From positions 62,001 to 126,000 of the forward strand of contig NZ_VCGY01000008.1 in the NCBI RefSeq assembly GCF_016597725.1: a DNA stretch of 64,000 bases, read 5' to 3'. Source of the stretch: Marinobacter sp. 1-4A (GTDB lineage Bacteria; Pseudomonadota; Gammaproteobacteria; Pseudomonadales; Oleiphilaceae). Under the pieces are notes generated by a model that made no database searches, was not told where the DNA came from, and was given only the letters and a program-made list of their open reading frames with translations. Below, one piece after another: positions 1-8,107 of this stretch (position 1 is its first letter; every line of letters begins with the position of its first letter). The position numbers were made by a program, and so were the translations under genes.

Positions 1-1328
1 TCGGGGGTCTGCGGGAATGAGCCAATGGTTGTGGTTGGATACGCTGGCAGCTGGAATCGCTCTTGCTGCAACTTAGTCCGAGCGCTGAATGGGTTCTTGC
101 GCTGACCATGCTCTGGCGTAATGGCTGCCAATGCCTTTGAAACCGTGGGGTTGTGAACCCGCGAAGATTGACGGCGGCTCGCGATGGCCTTTTGGTTTGC
201 GCTCAACTCTTGCGCGACCGACTCACGGCCTTCATCCAGCGCTTTGGCCAGCGTATTCAACTCCTGCAGCTTCTGTCGTGCAAAGGCCAACCAGTTACGG
301 ACCTCCGAATCCAGCGTGGTTTCACTCTCTAGATCAACGGGAACATGCAGCAGGGAACATGAAGGCGCGAGCCATAGCCGCTCTCCCAGCTTTTCTTTTA
401 AGGGTTCCAGCAAATCAAGTGTTGCGCTTAGGTCGGTTTTCCAAATGTTACGTCCGTTGATAACACCGAGAGACAGTACCTTGTGGGCTGGCAGCCAGTC
501 CGCCAGCCGTGCAACTTCACCTTGTGCGCTGATAGCATCCAAATGAATGCCCGCTACCGGCAGTTCGCAAGCCAGTTGCAGGTTTTCTCTGAGTTCCCCG
601 AAATAGGTTGTAAGCAGCAGTTTTACCGGCGCTGTTTTCAGCTCGTGGTAGGCGAGGATGAAGGCGTGGCGCCAGTCAGCGTCCAGCTCTGTAACCAGTG
701 CTGGCTCATCAATTTGAACCCATTCGGCCCCGGCTTCAGCAAGCTTTGTTAGCAGTTCCGTGTAAACTGGCAGCAGCTTGTTCAGCAGGTTCAGGCGATC
801 GGAGTCGTCCTTGGCTTTGCCCAGCCAAAGATAGGTGACCGGCCCGATGATGACCGGTTTGGCGTTGATGCCTTGTGCTCGGGCTTCGGCGAGTAGCTCC
901 AGAATGCGATCAGCGTTCAGGCTAAAGCTTGTACCTGCATCGAACTCCGGCACTATATAGTGATAGTTGGTGTCGAACCATTTGGTCATTTCCCCCGCAT
1001 GTACGCTACAGCATGCGCTATCGTTGGGGGAGCGGCCCCGCGCAACACGAAAATACGCGTCCAGTGCGGAGCCAGTCTGGGCGCTGGCCCGTTCGGGCAA
1101 GTTACCGAGAGTGGCGCTCATGTCCAGAACCTGATCGTACAACGAAAAATCGCCCGCAGGCGCCAGAGATAAGCTTGCCTGCTCTTGCCAGTTCTGTGCG
1201 CGCAACCCTGCGGCCGTTTCTTGCAGGGCTTGTTCACTAGACTTGCCGTGCCAGAGTGCTTCCAAAGCAAATTTAAGCTCCCGACGGGCGCCGATGCGCG
1301 GGTAGCCGAGGTTGTGTGTCGTCGTCAT
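1..1328 (-). CDS. metE: Cobalamin-independent methionine synthase MetE (N-terminal part, runs off the left edge)
   Basis: MetE transfers the methyl group of 5-methyltetrahydropteroyl-triglutamate to homocysteine, the last step of methionine synthesis, in the cytoplasm. The minus strand is open from the ATG at 1328 to the window edge, giving about 442 residues of a protein usually near 760. The start [13 protein letters not shown] is typical of the family, as are [11 protein letters not shown] and VQIDEPALV further in. The segment therefore covers the N-terminal barrel and the beginning of the catalytic half. The zinc-binding His/Cys residues lie in the missing C-terminal half and cannot be checked. 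An AGGAG sits six bases upstream of the ATG. The gene is divergent from metR, the usual arrangement for its activator. No frameshift is seen in the visible part. Confidence 0.95.
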   Translation of the reverse strand, partial: MTTTHNLGYPRIGARRELKFALEALWHGKSSEQALQETAAGLRAQNWQEQASLSLAPAGDFSLYDQVLDMSATLGNLPERASAQTGSALDAYFRVARGRSPNDSACCSVHAGEMTKWFDTNYHYIVPEFDAGTSFSLNADRILELLAEARAQGINAKPVIIGPVTYLWLGKAKDDSDRLNLLNKLLPVYTELLTKLAEAGAEWVQIDEPALVTELDADWRHAFILAYHELKTAPVKLLLTTYFGELRENLQLACELPVAGIHLDAISAQGEVARLADWLPAHKVLSLGVINGRNIWKTDLSATLDLLEPLKEKLGERLWLAPSCSLLHVPVDLESETTLDSEVRNWLAFARQKLQELNTLAKALDEGRESVAQELSANQKAIASRRQSSRVHNPTVSKALAAITPEHGQRKNPFSARTKLQQERFQLPAYPTTTIGSFPQTP

Positions 1329-1395
1329 TCCGAACTCCTGATTCAGTGTTTAATGGGCTGTTGATAGGAGTTGTCAGGTTAGCTTTAAGTTTTGA

Positions 1396-1418
1396 TGAAA
1401 AATAATGGTATTATTTCA
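1396..1418. promoter_or_regulatory. Candidate MetR operator between metE and metR
   Basis: The divergent intergenic region holds a TGAA at 1396-1399 and a TTCA at 1415-1418. Between them lies a perfect inverted repeat, AATAAT-GGT-ATTATT, at 1401-1415. MetR sites in enterics are TGAA-N5-TTCA, so the half-sites here are further apart than the textbook spacing. The placement close to the metR start would suit autoregulation and metE activation. The assignment is inference from position and half-site sequence. Confidence 0.4.
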
Positions 1419-1450
1419 GGGTTGCATTAATTCTATTCATGGGTCGGGAA

Positions 1451-2341
1451 ATGATTGAGCGTCATCACTTGGAAGTTCTTCGAGCTGTGGAAGCGGAGGG
1501 TTCCTTAACAGCAGCAGCGAATCGCCTTCACCTTACTCAGTCCGCACTGAGCCACTCTGTCCGTAAGCTGGAGCAACAGCTGGGAACCCAAATTTGGCTT
1601 CGGGAAGGGCGACAGCTACGCCTGACTCAGGCTGGCAACCACCTGTTGGCTCTAGCCAACCGCCTGATACCACAGTTTGAACACGCGGAAATGCTGATCG
1701 GCCAGTTTGCCAAAGGGCAGGCGGGTACACTTCGTATCGGCATGGAGTGCCACCCTTGTTATCAATGGTTGTTGAAGGTTGTAGGTCCCTACCTTAAACA
1801 GTGGCCATCGGTGGATGTGGACGTAAAACAGAAATTTCAGTTCGGCGGAATTGGCGCGCTGTTTGGTCACGATATCGATATGCTCGTCACCCCCGATCCA
1901 TTACACAGGCCGGGCTTGGTGTTCGAGCCAGTGTTTGATTACGAACAGGTGCTGGTGGTTTCGGCCAATCATGCTCTTGCTGGCAAGCCTTGGGCAGAGG
2001 CTGCCGATCTCGAACCAGAAACTCTGATCACCTATCCCGTAGCCATTGAGCGGTTGGACGTGTTCAATTATCTACTGGTGCCCGCAAACATGCGCCCAGC
2101 GCGCCACAAAACCATTGAAACCACCGACATTATGCTGCAAATGGTCGCTGCAGGGCGTGGAGTGGCAGCCTTGCCCCGCTGGCTGGTAACCGAATACAGC
2201 GACCGACTGGGCATAGTTCCGGTAAAACTGGGTAAGGACGGCATCGCCAAACAAATATTTCTGGGCCGACGCGAGCGGGATGTGGGGGTGCAATACATGG
2301 ATTCCTTCATGAAGCTGGCGAGAGAGGTTCGCTGGCGCTAA
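1451..2341 (+). CDS. metR: LysR-family regulator MetR
   Basis: LysR-type activator of methionine genes, responding to homocysteine in characterised species. The N-terminal winged helix-turn-helix is clear (roughly residues 5-60, with LTAAANRLHLTQSALSHSV). The effector domain contains MECHPCYQWL, close to the MECHSC..WL segment of known MetR proteins, and a YPV-(x)n-RLDV segment also typical of MetR. The length of about 296 residues is normal. I place the start at the ATG at 1451 because MetR proteins begin MIE-, but an in-frame ATG at 1439 adds four residues and neither start has a good ribosome binding site. It is divergent from metE, which supports the name. Confidence 0.9.
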   Translation: MIERHHLEVLRAVEAEGSLTAAANRLHLTQSALSHSVRKLEQQLGTQIWLREGRQLRLTQAGNHLLALANRLIPQFEHAEMLIGQFAKGQAGTLRIGMECHPCYQWLLKVVGPYLKQWPSVDVDVKQKFQFGGIGALFGHDIDMLVTPDPLHRPGLVFEPVFDYEQVLVVSANHALAGKPWAEAADLEPETLITYPVAIERLDVFNYLLVPANMRPARHKTIETTDIMLQMVAAGRGVAALPRWLVTEYSDRLGIVPVKLGKDGIAKQIFLGRRERDVGVQYMDSFMKLAREVRWR

Positions 2342-2385
2342 GGTTTCGGTTACACTGCCCAAAAAATTTGTCAGGAATTACCCTT

Positions 2386-2778
2386 ATGAGCGAAACACCT
2401 CCCGATCTGAAATACATTGAAACCCATCAGTGGGTGCGCGTAGACGCCGACGGCACTGCCACAGTAGGCATTACCGACTTTGCTCAGGAGCAGCTGGGCG
2501 ATGTGGTGTACATCGGCGTTCCGGACGTGGGCGATACCGTTACCGGCGGCGAAGAAGCCGGCGTTGCCGAATCTGTGAAATCTGCATCTGACGTGTTCAG
2601 CCCGGTAACCGGTGAGGTTGTTGAGATCAACGAGTCTCTTGAGGATGAGCCGGAGAAGGTTAACGAAGACCCCTACGGTGATGGCTGGATGTTTAAAGTA
2701 AAGCTTGCTGACAAGGGTGAGCTTGATGGACTGATGGATGCCGATGCCTATGCTGAGCATGTAGCGGCTACCGAGTAA
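2386..2778 (+). CDS. gcvH: Glycine cleavage system H protein
   Basis: Lipoyl carrier protein that shuttles the aminomethyl group between the P, T and L proteins of glycine cleavage. The 130 residues match the family length. The lipoylation site is the Lys in ESVKSASDVFSPV. The start is the ATG at 2386, with AGGAA eight bases upstream; an in-frame TTG at 2368 lacks such a site. No gcvT or gcvP is next to it, so it is transcribed apart from its partners here. Only 44 bases separate it from metR, so it may share that transcript, and there is no room for a glycine riboswitch in front of it. A long palindromic element follows it. Confidence 0.93.
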   Translation: MSETPPDLKYIETHQWVRVDADGTATVGITDFAQEQLGDVVYIGVPDVGDTVTGGEEAGVAESVKSASDVFSPVTGEVVEINESLEDEPEKVNEDPYGDGWMFKVKLADKGELDGLMDADAYAEHVAATE

Positions 2779-2786
2779 ACCGAGTA

Positions 2787-2977
2787 GGAACCGTCGGGCA
2801 AGGCCTTCCAAAACACGCTGTGAATACGTCCATGTACGCTTGGCTCCGCCCTTTAGCGCTTATTGCTCCTGCGTCGCGCTAAAGGTCCTGGGCAAGCCGT
2901 CCATGGCTTGCCCGTGAAGTGCTTCGCACTCCACCCATGGCTCCGCACAGTTTTGGAAAGCCTTGCCCGACGGTTCC
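2787..2977. repeat. Long palindromic element, copy 1 (class A, expanded apex)
   Basis: Two 28-nt inverted arms at 2787-2814 and 2950-2977 pair at 27 of 28 positions, the exception being a possible G-U. The 135-nt interior begins and ends like the 53-nt apex of copy 2 but carries about 82 extra bases. These form further hairpins: CTTTAGCGC with GCGCTAAAG, GGCAAGCC-GTCCAT-GGCTTGCC, and a GTGAAGTGC stem. Two of the small hairpins have a TCCA apex, as in the other copies. It lies between gcvH and rlmI, both on the plus strand. See copies 2 to 5. Confidence 0.85.
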
Positions 2978-3010
2978 CCCGAGCTTGAGTGCGTCCGCTT
3001 GGGCTTCATG

Positions 3011-3016
3011 TATAAT
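3011..3016 (+). promoter_or_regulatory. Candidate -10 box of the rlmI promoter
   Basis: A perfect TATAAT stands 35 bases before the rlmI start, directly preceded by TG. The best upstream match to a -35, TTGAGT at 2985-2990, is 20 bases away, longer than ideal. The position just after the palindromic element suggests that rlmI has its own promoter. Confidence 0.4.
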
Positions 3017-3051
3017 TCCCGCCCTATTTTTCTCTACCCTAGGTGGCAGCA

Positions 3052-4248
3052 ATGAATTTCCCTGTTTTATATCTACGCAAAGGCGCCGAGCGCAGGCTTC
3101 GGGCTGGCCACCTTTGGGTTTACAGCAACGAAGTGGATATTCAGCGCTCACCGCTAACGCAGTTTGAAGCAGGCACACAGGCCGAGCTGCGGGCTTCCAA
3201 TGACAAACCACTCGGGGTCGTTTTCGTAAACCCCCACGCTCTTATTTGTGGCCGCCTGATTAGCCGCGATGCGGCACAAGGCATGACACCAAACCGATTA
3301 ACCCAGCGGATGGAAACGGCGCTGGCGTTGCGCGATAGATTATTCGATAAACCCTTCTATCGTTGGGTATTTGGCGATAGCGACGGCTTGTCTGGGCTGG
3401 TAGTGGATCGCTTTGGCGATACGGTGGTGGTGCAGATCTCCACAGCTGGCATGGAGCAGATGAAGGAATCCATCGTTCGGGCGGTTCAACGCCTGACGCA
3501 TCCTAAGGCCATCATTCTCAAAAACGACGGCAAGATGCGTAGCGTTGAGGGGTTGGACACCTATGTTGAGCAGGCCCATGGCCCGGAAGCGACGCTGCTT
3601 GAAGTGGAAGAAAATGGCGTTCGATTTGAGGTGCCGCTTGAAGGCGGCCAGAAGACAGGTTGGTTTTACGATCACCGCATGAATCGCCAGCGTCTTCAGG
3701 CTTATGCACCGGGCAAGCGGGTGCTGGACGTATTCAGCTACGTGGGTGGCTGGGGTATTCAAGCCGCCTGTGCAGGTGCAACACAGGTTACCTGTGTGGA
3801 TAGCTCTGCAGCCGCGGTTGATTCGGTGCACCACAATGCAAAGCTAAACGGTTTGGATAACGTAGAAACCATTGAGGGCGATGCGTTTGATGCCTTGAAA
3901 GCGCTGGCGGAAGAAAAGGAGAAGTACGACATCGTCGTGCTGGATCCACCTGCCTTTATTCCCCGCCGTCGTGACCAGAAAGCCGGAGAGCAAGCCTATG
4001 CGCGCTTAAACCAGCTTGGCTTGCGGCTGCTAGATCGGGACGGAATTCTTGTGTCTGCTTCTTGCTCCATGCATCTCTCTCAGGAGAAGTTGGTGGATAT
4101 CATTCGGGGCAGCGGGCGAAAAATTGATCGCTTTGTGCAGCTTCTGGAGCAGGGGCATCAAGCGCCAGATCATCCGATTATTCCAGGGATTCCCGAAACG
4201 GACTACATTAAATCCTGCTTTGTACGGTCCCTGACCGGCTTTATGTAG
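3052..4248 (+). CDS. rlmI: 23S rRNA (cytosine-5-)-methyltransferase RlmI family
   Basis: SAM-dependent methyltransferase that in E. coli makes m5C1962 in 23S rRNA. An N-terminal PUA-like domain (about residues 1-80, LYLRKGAERRLRAGHLWVYS) is followed by the RlmI/K-type Rossmann domain. The family hallmark GQKTGWFYDHRMNR is present, then the SAM loop VLDVFSYVGGWG and the motif LDPPAF. The length of 398 residues is normal. The ATG at 3052 is preceded by AGGTGG; an upstream in-frame GTG at 3043 is less likely. It is separated from gcvH by palindrome copy 1 and converges on the HAD gene across a strong hairpin. Confidence 0.92.
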   Translation: MNFPVLYLRKGAERRLRAGHLWVYSNEVDIQRSPLTQFEAGTQAELRASNDKPLGVVFVNPHALICGRLISRDAAQGMTPNRLTQRMETALALRDRLFDKPFYRWVFGDSDGLSGLVVDRFGDTVVVQISTAGMEQMKESIVRAVQRLTHPKAIILKNDGKMRSVEGLDTYVEQAHGPEATLLEVEENGVRFEVPLEGGQKTGWFYDHRMNRQRLQAYAPGKRVLDVFSYVGGWGIQAACAGATQVTCVDSSAAAVDSVHHNAKLNGLDNVETIEGDAFDALKALAEEKEKYDIVVLDPPAFIPRRRDQKAGEQAYARLNQLGLRLLDRDGILVSASCSMHLSQEKLVDIIRGSGRKIDRFVQLLEQGHQAPDHPIIPGIPETDYIKSCFVRSLTGFM

Positions 4249-4253
4249 CATCA

Positions 4254-4292
4254 ACTCTGAGCCCGCTCCCGGAGAGAGAGCGGGCTCAGAGT
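4254..4292. terminator. Hairpin between convergent rlmI and HAD gene
   Basis: ACTCTGAGCCCGCTC pairs perfectly with its inverted copy across a short loop. It lies between two convergent genes, so it can serve both strands. The run of T after it is poor, so it may work together with Rho or as an mRNA end protector. Confidence 0.6.
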
Positions 4293-4307
4293 CTCTTCAG
4301 CGGGAGT

Positions 4308-4964
4308 TCAATCGCGGAGAGTCATAACACGCCAACCTTTGTTTTTGGCGAACGCCTCAAGTTTCGGATCCGGGTCAACCGCCACCGGATTATCCACCTT
4401 CTCAAGCAACGGCAAGTCATTGTGTGAATCGCTGTAAAACCAGGCGCCGTTCAAGTTTTCACCTGTAGCAACCAGCCAGTCGTCTAAACGGGTCACTTTG
4501 CCTTCTTGAAAGCTCGGGGTGCCAGCAATTTCGCCGGTGTAGCGGCCGTTGACCATCTCGGGTTCAGTGGCGATAAGATGGTCAATGCCCAACACGTCGG
4601 CAATCGGTTCGGTCACAAAGCGGTTGGTGGCGGTGATAATCATGAGGGTATGGCCGCGCTCGCGGTGGCTGTCTAAAAGTTTGCGGGCCTTTTGCTGCAG
4701 CATCGGGCGCACTTTTTTTTCCATAAACCTGCCCCGCCAGTCCAAAAGCTCATCCATGCTGTGAATTGACAGGGGCTGAAGCGCGAATCTTAGATAGCTC
4801 AGTATATCGAGCCCGCCATTCAGGTATTCTTCATAAAAGCGGTCATTAGCCTTGCGATAGACTTCGGCATCAACAATACCTTCCTCTACCAAAAACTCAC
4901 CCCAAGCATGATCGCTGTCACCAGCCAGCAGAGTGTTGTCGAGATCAAAAATTGCGAGCGTCAA
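4308..4964 (-). CDS. HAD-superfamily subfamily IB phosphatase (SerB-like)
   Basis: A cytoplasmic phosphatase of the HAD IB group. Motif I is FDLDNTL with the nucleophile Asp at residue 7 and the acid/base Asp at 9. Motif II is the T in IITAT, and motif IV is SDSHNDLPLL. The size of 218 residues and a helical cap between motifs I and II fit the group that includes SerB-like and CicA-like proteins; the substrate is not known from sequence. The start is a TTG at 4964 with a strong GGAGG six bases upstream. It is divergent from rppH-ptsP, an arrangement also seen in Pseudomonas (PA0335-PA0337). Confidence 0.88.
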   Translation of the reverse strand: MTLAIFDLDNTLLAGDSDHAWGEFLVEEGIVDAEVYRKANDRFYEEYLNGGLDILSYLRFALQPLSIHSMDELLDWRGRFMEKKVRPMLQQKARKLLDSHRERGHTLMIITATNRFVTEPIADVLGIDHLIATEPEMVNGRYTGEIAGTPSFQEGKVTRLDDWLVATGENLNGAWFYSDSHNDLPLLEKVDNPVAVDPDPKLEAFAKNKGWRVMTLRD

Positions 4965-5134
4965 GCGATTACCTCCAAGGAAACAGGCGAGTCAAAACCC
5001 GTATCTTATCACGGCAGCTATAGTACAGCTGCGTTTGCCGAAGTGTTGGGATTCTGTAAGAATGAGCGCAACTTGGAAAAATCCGACCGGCAAATATTTG
5101 ACCGGTCTGCCGACTTTATTAAGAGGACTGTGCC

Positions 5135-5665
5135 GTGATCGATTCAGACGGTTTCAGACCCAACGTCGGAATCATTCTGGCCAACCATCAGGGAGAAGTT
5201 CTCTGGGCAAGGCGAATAGGGCAGGACTCTTGGCAGTTTCCCCAAGGCGGTATCCATTATGAAGAGACGCCGGAAGAAGCACTGTACCGGGAGCTTGGAG
5301 AGGAAATTGGCTTAAGCGCCAATGATGTCGAAATCATCAGTTGTACCCGGGGCTGGCTAAGGTATCGCCTTCCCCGAAGAATGGTACGGCACAACTCGCA
5401 CCCCGTCTGCGTGGGCCAAAAACAGAAATGGTTCCTGCTGAGGATGTTATCACCCGATGCGCGAGTACGCGTTGACGGTACGGAGTCACCTGAGTTCGAC
5501 GGCTGGCAGTGGGTAAGTTACTGGTATCCGTTGGGGCAGGTGGTTTCTTTCAAGCGTGAAGTATATCGACGTGCGCTGAGAGAGCTCGCACCAAGGCTGT
5601 TCTATAACATGGAGCAGTGGCACAGGAGCGAGCATAACCGGCGTTTAAAGGATCAAGCGAAATGA
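5135..5665 (+). CDS. rppH: RNA pyrophosphohydrolase RppH
   Basis: Nudix hydrolase that removes pyrophosphate from the 5' end of mRNAs and starts RNase E-dependent decay. The Nudix box is complete, starting [13 protein letters not shown] and ending RELGEEIGL, at about residues 38-60. The N-terminus [15 protein letters not shown] is typical. The length of 176 residues is normal. The start is a GTG at 5135 with AGAGGA seven bases upstream. ptsP begins 15 bases after the stop, so the two form an operon, as in Pseudomonas and E. coli. Confidence 0.95.
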   Translation: MIDSDGFRPNVGIILANHQGEVLWARRIGQDSWQFPQGGIHYEETPEEALYRELGEEIGLSANDVEIISCTRGWLRYRLPRRMVRHNSHPVCVGQKQKWFLLRMLSPDARVRVDGTESPEFDGWQWVSYWYPLGQVVSFKREVYRRALRELAPRLFYNMEQWHRSEHNRRLKDQAK

Positions 5666-5680
5666 CGGACTAACACGCCC

Positions 5681-7987
5681 ATGCTGAGCATTCTGCGAAG
5701 TCTTGTACAAGAGGTAAACAGTGCCCGAGATCTTTCGGAAGCGCTGGGTATTATCGTGTCGCGGGTGCAAAAAGCCATGAACACCGAGGTCTGTTCTGTT
5801 TACTTGCTGGACCCAGCGTCCAATCGCTATATTTTGATGGCAACCGAAGGCCTGTATCTGAAAGCCGTGGGTAAGGTAAGCCTCGCCCACTCAGAGGGGC
5901 TTGTGGGTTTAGTGGGTTCGAGAGAAGAGCCGATCAATCTGGAAGACGCCCCGTCTCACCCACGCTACCGTTACTTTCCCGAAACCGGCGAAGAACGTTT
6001 CCGCTCGTTTCTCGGGGTTCCCATCATTCACCATCGCCGTGTGCTTGGCGTTTTGGTTGTGCAGCAGAGGGAGAGTTCCCGATGCTTCGATGAAGGTGAA
6101 GAGGCATTTCTGGTGACGGTCTCGGCCCAGCTGGCGGGCGTTATTGCCCACAGTGAAGCAACGGGTGCTATCAGCGGTCTCTCACTGACCGGTGAAGAAG
6201 CCCGCGATGTGAGCTTTAATGGTGTTCCCGGCGCGCCTGGTGTGGCGATAGGCCATGGTGTTGTGGTTTATCCAGCGGCTGATCTAGATGTGGTTCCTGA
6301 CAGGTCAGCGGAGGATATTGATCAGGAGTTGGAGTTATTCCGGTCGGCGGTACAAGCGGTTTGTGCAGACATTGAACAGGTTGCTCAGCGGCTGACATCA
6401 ACCTTGCGCCCGGAAGAGTTGGCGCTGTTTGACGTATACCTGCGCATGCTAAGTGACGAGGCCTTGCCTGGTGAGGTCAATAGCCGAATCCGTGAAGGTA
6501 TCTGGGCCCAAGGTGCTCTCAAACAGGTGGTTCAGCATTACGTTCGCCACTTTGAAATGATGGACGACCACTACCTCCGGGAAAGGGCTGTTGATATCCG
6601 TGATCTTGGTCGTCGCCTGCTTGCGTATTTGCAGGAAGGTGAGCAGGAGGATTTGACCTACCCTGAACGTACGGTACTGGTCAGTGAAGAGCTGACACCG
6701 GCCATGCTTGGAGAAGTGCCCCGGGGGCAGTTAGTCGGCTTGGTTTCGGTCAAAGGCTCCAGTAATTCCCATGTCGCCATTCTGGCCCGTGCTATGGGCG
6801 TGCCGACGGTTATGGGGCTGGTGGATATTCCGGTCAATCAGCTCGATGGCAAGGAGCTGGTTGTGGATGGCTTTGAGGGGCAGATTTTTGCTTCGCCTTC
6901 GTCAGATCTCAGGGCGTTTTTTCAGGCTATTTGTGAAGAAGAGGACGAGCTGGACCGCGGTCTGGAAGCGCTTCGAGACAAGCCATGCATTACAACGGAC
7001 GGCCACCGTGTTCCCTTGCTGGTGAACACCGGCTTGATGACCGATGTGGTGCGCTCCCTGTCTCACGGCGCAGAAGGCATAGGTCTATACCGCACTGAAG
7101 TGCCCTTTATGATTAAAGACCGCTTCCCGTCGGAGCAGGAGCAGCGGCAGTATTACCGCGAGCAGCTGGAAGCCTTTGCGCCTAACCCTGTGACTATGCG
7201 CACTCTCGATATCGGTGGTGACAAAGCCCTGACCTATTTCCCTATCGAGGAAGAGAACCCGTTTCTTGGGTGGCGCGGTATCCGGGTAACCTTAGATCAT
7301 CCGGAAATTTTTCTTGTTCAGGTACGGGCTATGCTCAAGGCCAGTGAAGGCCTGAACAATCTTCAAGTTATGTTGCCCATGGTCAGCAACATCTCCGAGG
7401 TTGAGGAATCCCTGCACCTGATTTACCGGGTTTACCACGAGGTACGGGAAGAGGGTTTTGATATCCATATGCCCAAAGTGGGTGTAATGGTGGAAATACC
7501 GGCTGCTGTATATCAGGTGCGCGAGTTGGCGGATCGTGTTGATTTTCTTTCGGTCGGCTCTAACGATCTGACCCAATACCTGCTTGCAGTAGATCGCAAC
7601 AACCCCCGGGTGGCACAGCTTTACCACTCATACCATCCTGCCGTTTTGCAGGCTCTTGTGCGAATTGCTCAAGATGCCCATGCGGTCGGTAAGCCGGTGG
7701 GCATTTGTGGTGAGCTGGCGGGAGACCCCGGCGGCGCGTTGCTGCTGATGGCCATGGGCTACGACTCACTTTCCATGAACGCGGCCAGCCTGCCAAAAGT
7801 AAAATCCGTCATTCGCAGTGTCAGCCGGGAGTGGGCGGTAAAGTTATTGAAAGACGTGCTATTGCTGGACTCGCCTCACGTTATTAAGAGCTGTGTGGAT
7901 CTTGCGCTACGCAATGCAGGCTTTGGCCGTTACCTCCGGCCCAGTATATCCACAACAGCGGCTCTTGCTGGGCAGTCAGCCTCCTAG
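5681..7987 (+). CDS. ptsP: Phosphoenolpyruvate-protein phosphotransferase PtsP (enzyme I-Ntr)
   Basis: First enzyme of the nitrogen-related phosphotransferase system; it takes phosphate from PEP and passes it to NPr. An N-terminal GAF domain (about residues 1-160) senses small molecules, glutamine in characterised enzymes. It is followed by the PEP-utiliser domains. The phosphorylated His lies in SSNSHVAILARAMGVPTVMG. The PEP-binding barrel shows GLYRTEVPFM, MLPMVSN and GSNDLTQYLLAVDRNN, and the C-terminal Cys is in VGICGELAGDP. The length of 768 residues is normal. It follows rppH in the same operon. ptsO (NPr) is not in the window. Confidence 0.95.
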   Translation: MLSILRSLVQEVNSARDLSEALGIIVSRVQKAMNTEVCSVYLLDPASNRYILMATEGLYLKAVGKVSLAHSEGLVGLVGSREEPINLEDAPSHPRYRYFPETGEERFRSFLGVPIIHHRRVLGVLVVQQRESSRCFDEGEEAFLVTVSAQLAGVIAHSEATGAISGLSLTGEEARDVSFNGVPGAPGVAIGHGVVVYPAADLDVVPDRSAEDIDQELELFRSAVQAVCADIEQVAQRLTSTLRPEELALFDVYLRMLSDEALPGEVNSRIREGIWAQGALKQVVQHYVRHFEMMDDHYLRERAVDIRDLGRRLLAYLQEGEQEDLTYPERTVLVSEELTPAMLGEVPRGQLVGLVSVKGSSNSHVAILARAMGVPTVMGLVDIPVNQLDGKELVVDGFEGQIFASPSSDLRAFFQAICEEEDELDRGLEALRDKPCITTDGHRVPLLVNTGLMTDVVRSLSHGAEGIGLYRTEVPFMIKDRFPSEQEQRQYYREQLEAFAPNPVTMRTLDIGGDKALTYFPIEEENPFLGWRGIRVTLDHPEIFLVQVRAMLKASEGLNNLQVMLPMVSNISEVEESLHLIYRVYHEVREEGFDIHMPKVGVMVEIPAAVYQVRELADRVDFLSVGSNDLTQYLLAVDRNNPRVAQLYHSYHPAVLQALVRIAQDAHAVGKPVGICGELAGDPGGALLLMAMGYDSLSMNAASLPKVKSVIRSVSREWAVKLLKDVLLLDSPHVIKSCVDLALRNAGFGRYLRPSISTTAALAGQSAS

Positions 7988-8107
7988 GTGGTGTCGTATT
8001 GTGCCGCCCTTTAAATCTAGGGTGCGTGCTCTAAACCGGATTGCTACTTTGTGAGTAAGACAGTCCAGAATATCTGATCTGGCTATTTATCCGGAAAAGG
8101 AAAGGCT

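Noticed and set aside
131..1240. Several plus-strand frames at the left edge
   Set aside because: The minus strand encodes MetE continuously across this region.
2342..2385. A glycine riboswitch in front of gcvH
   Set aside because: The gap is only 44 bases, too short for an aptamer.
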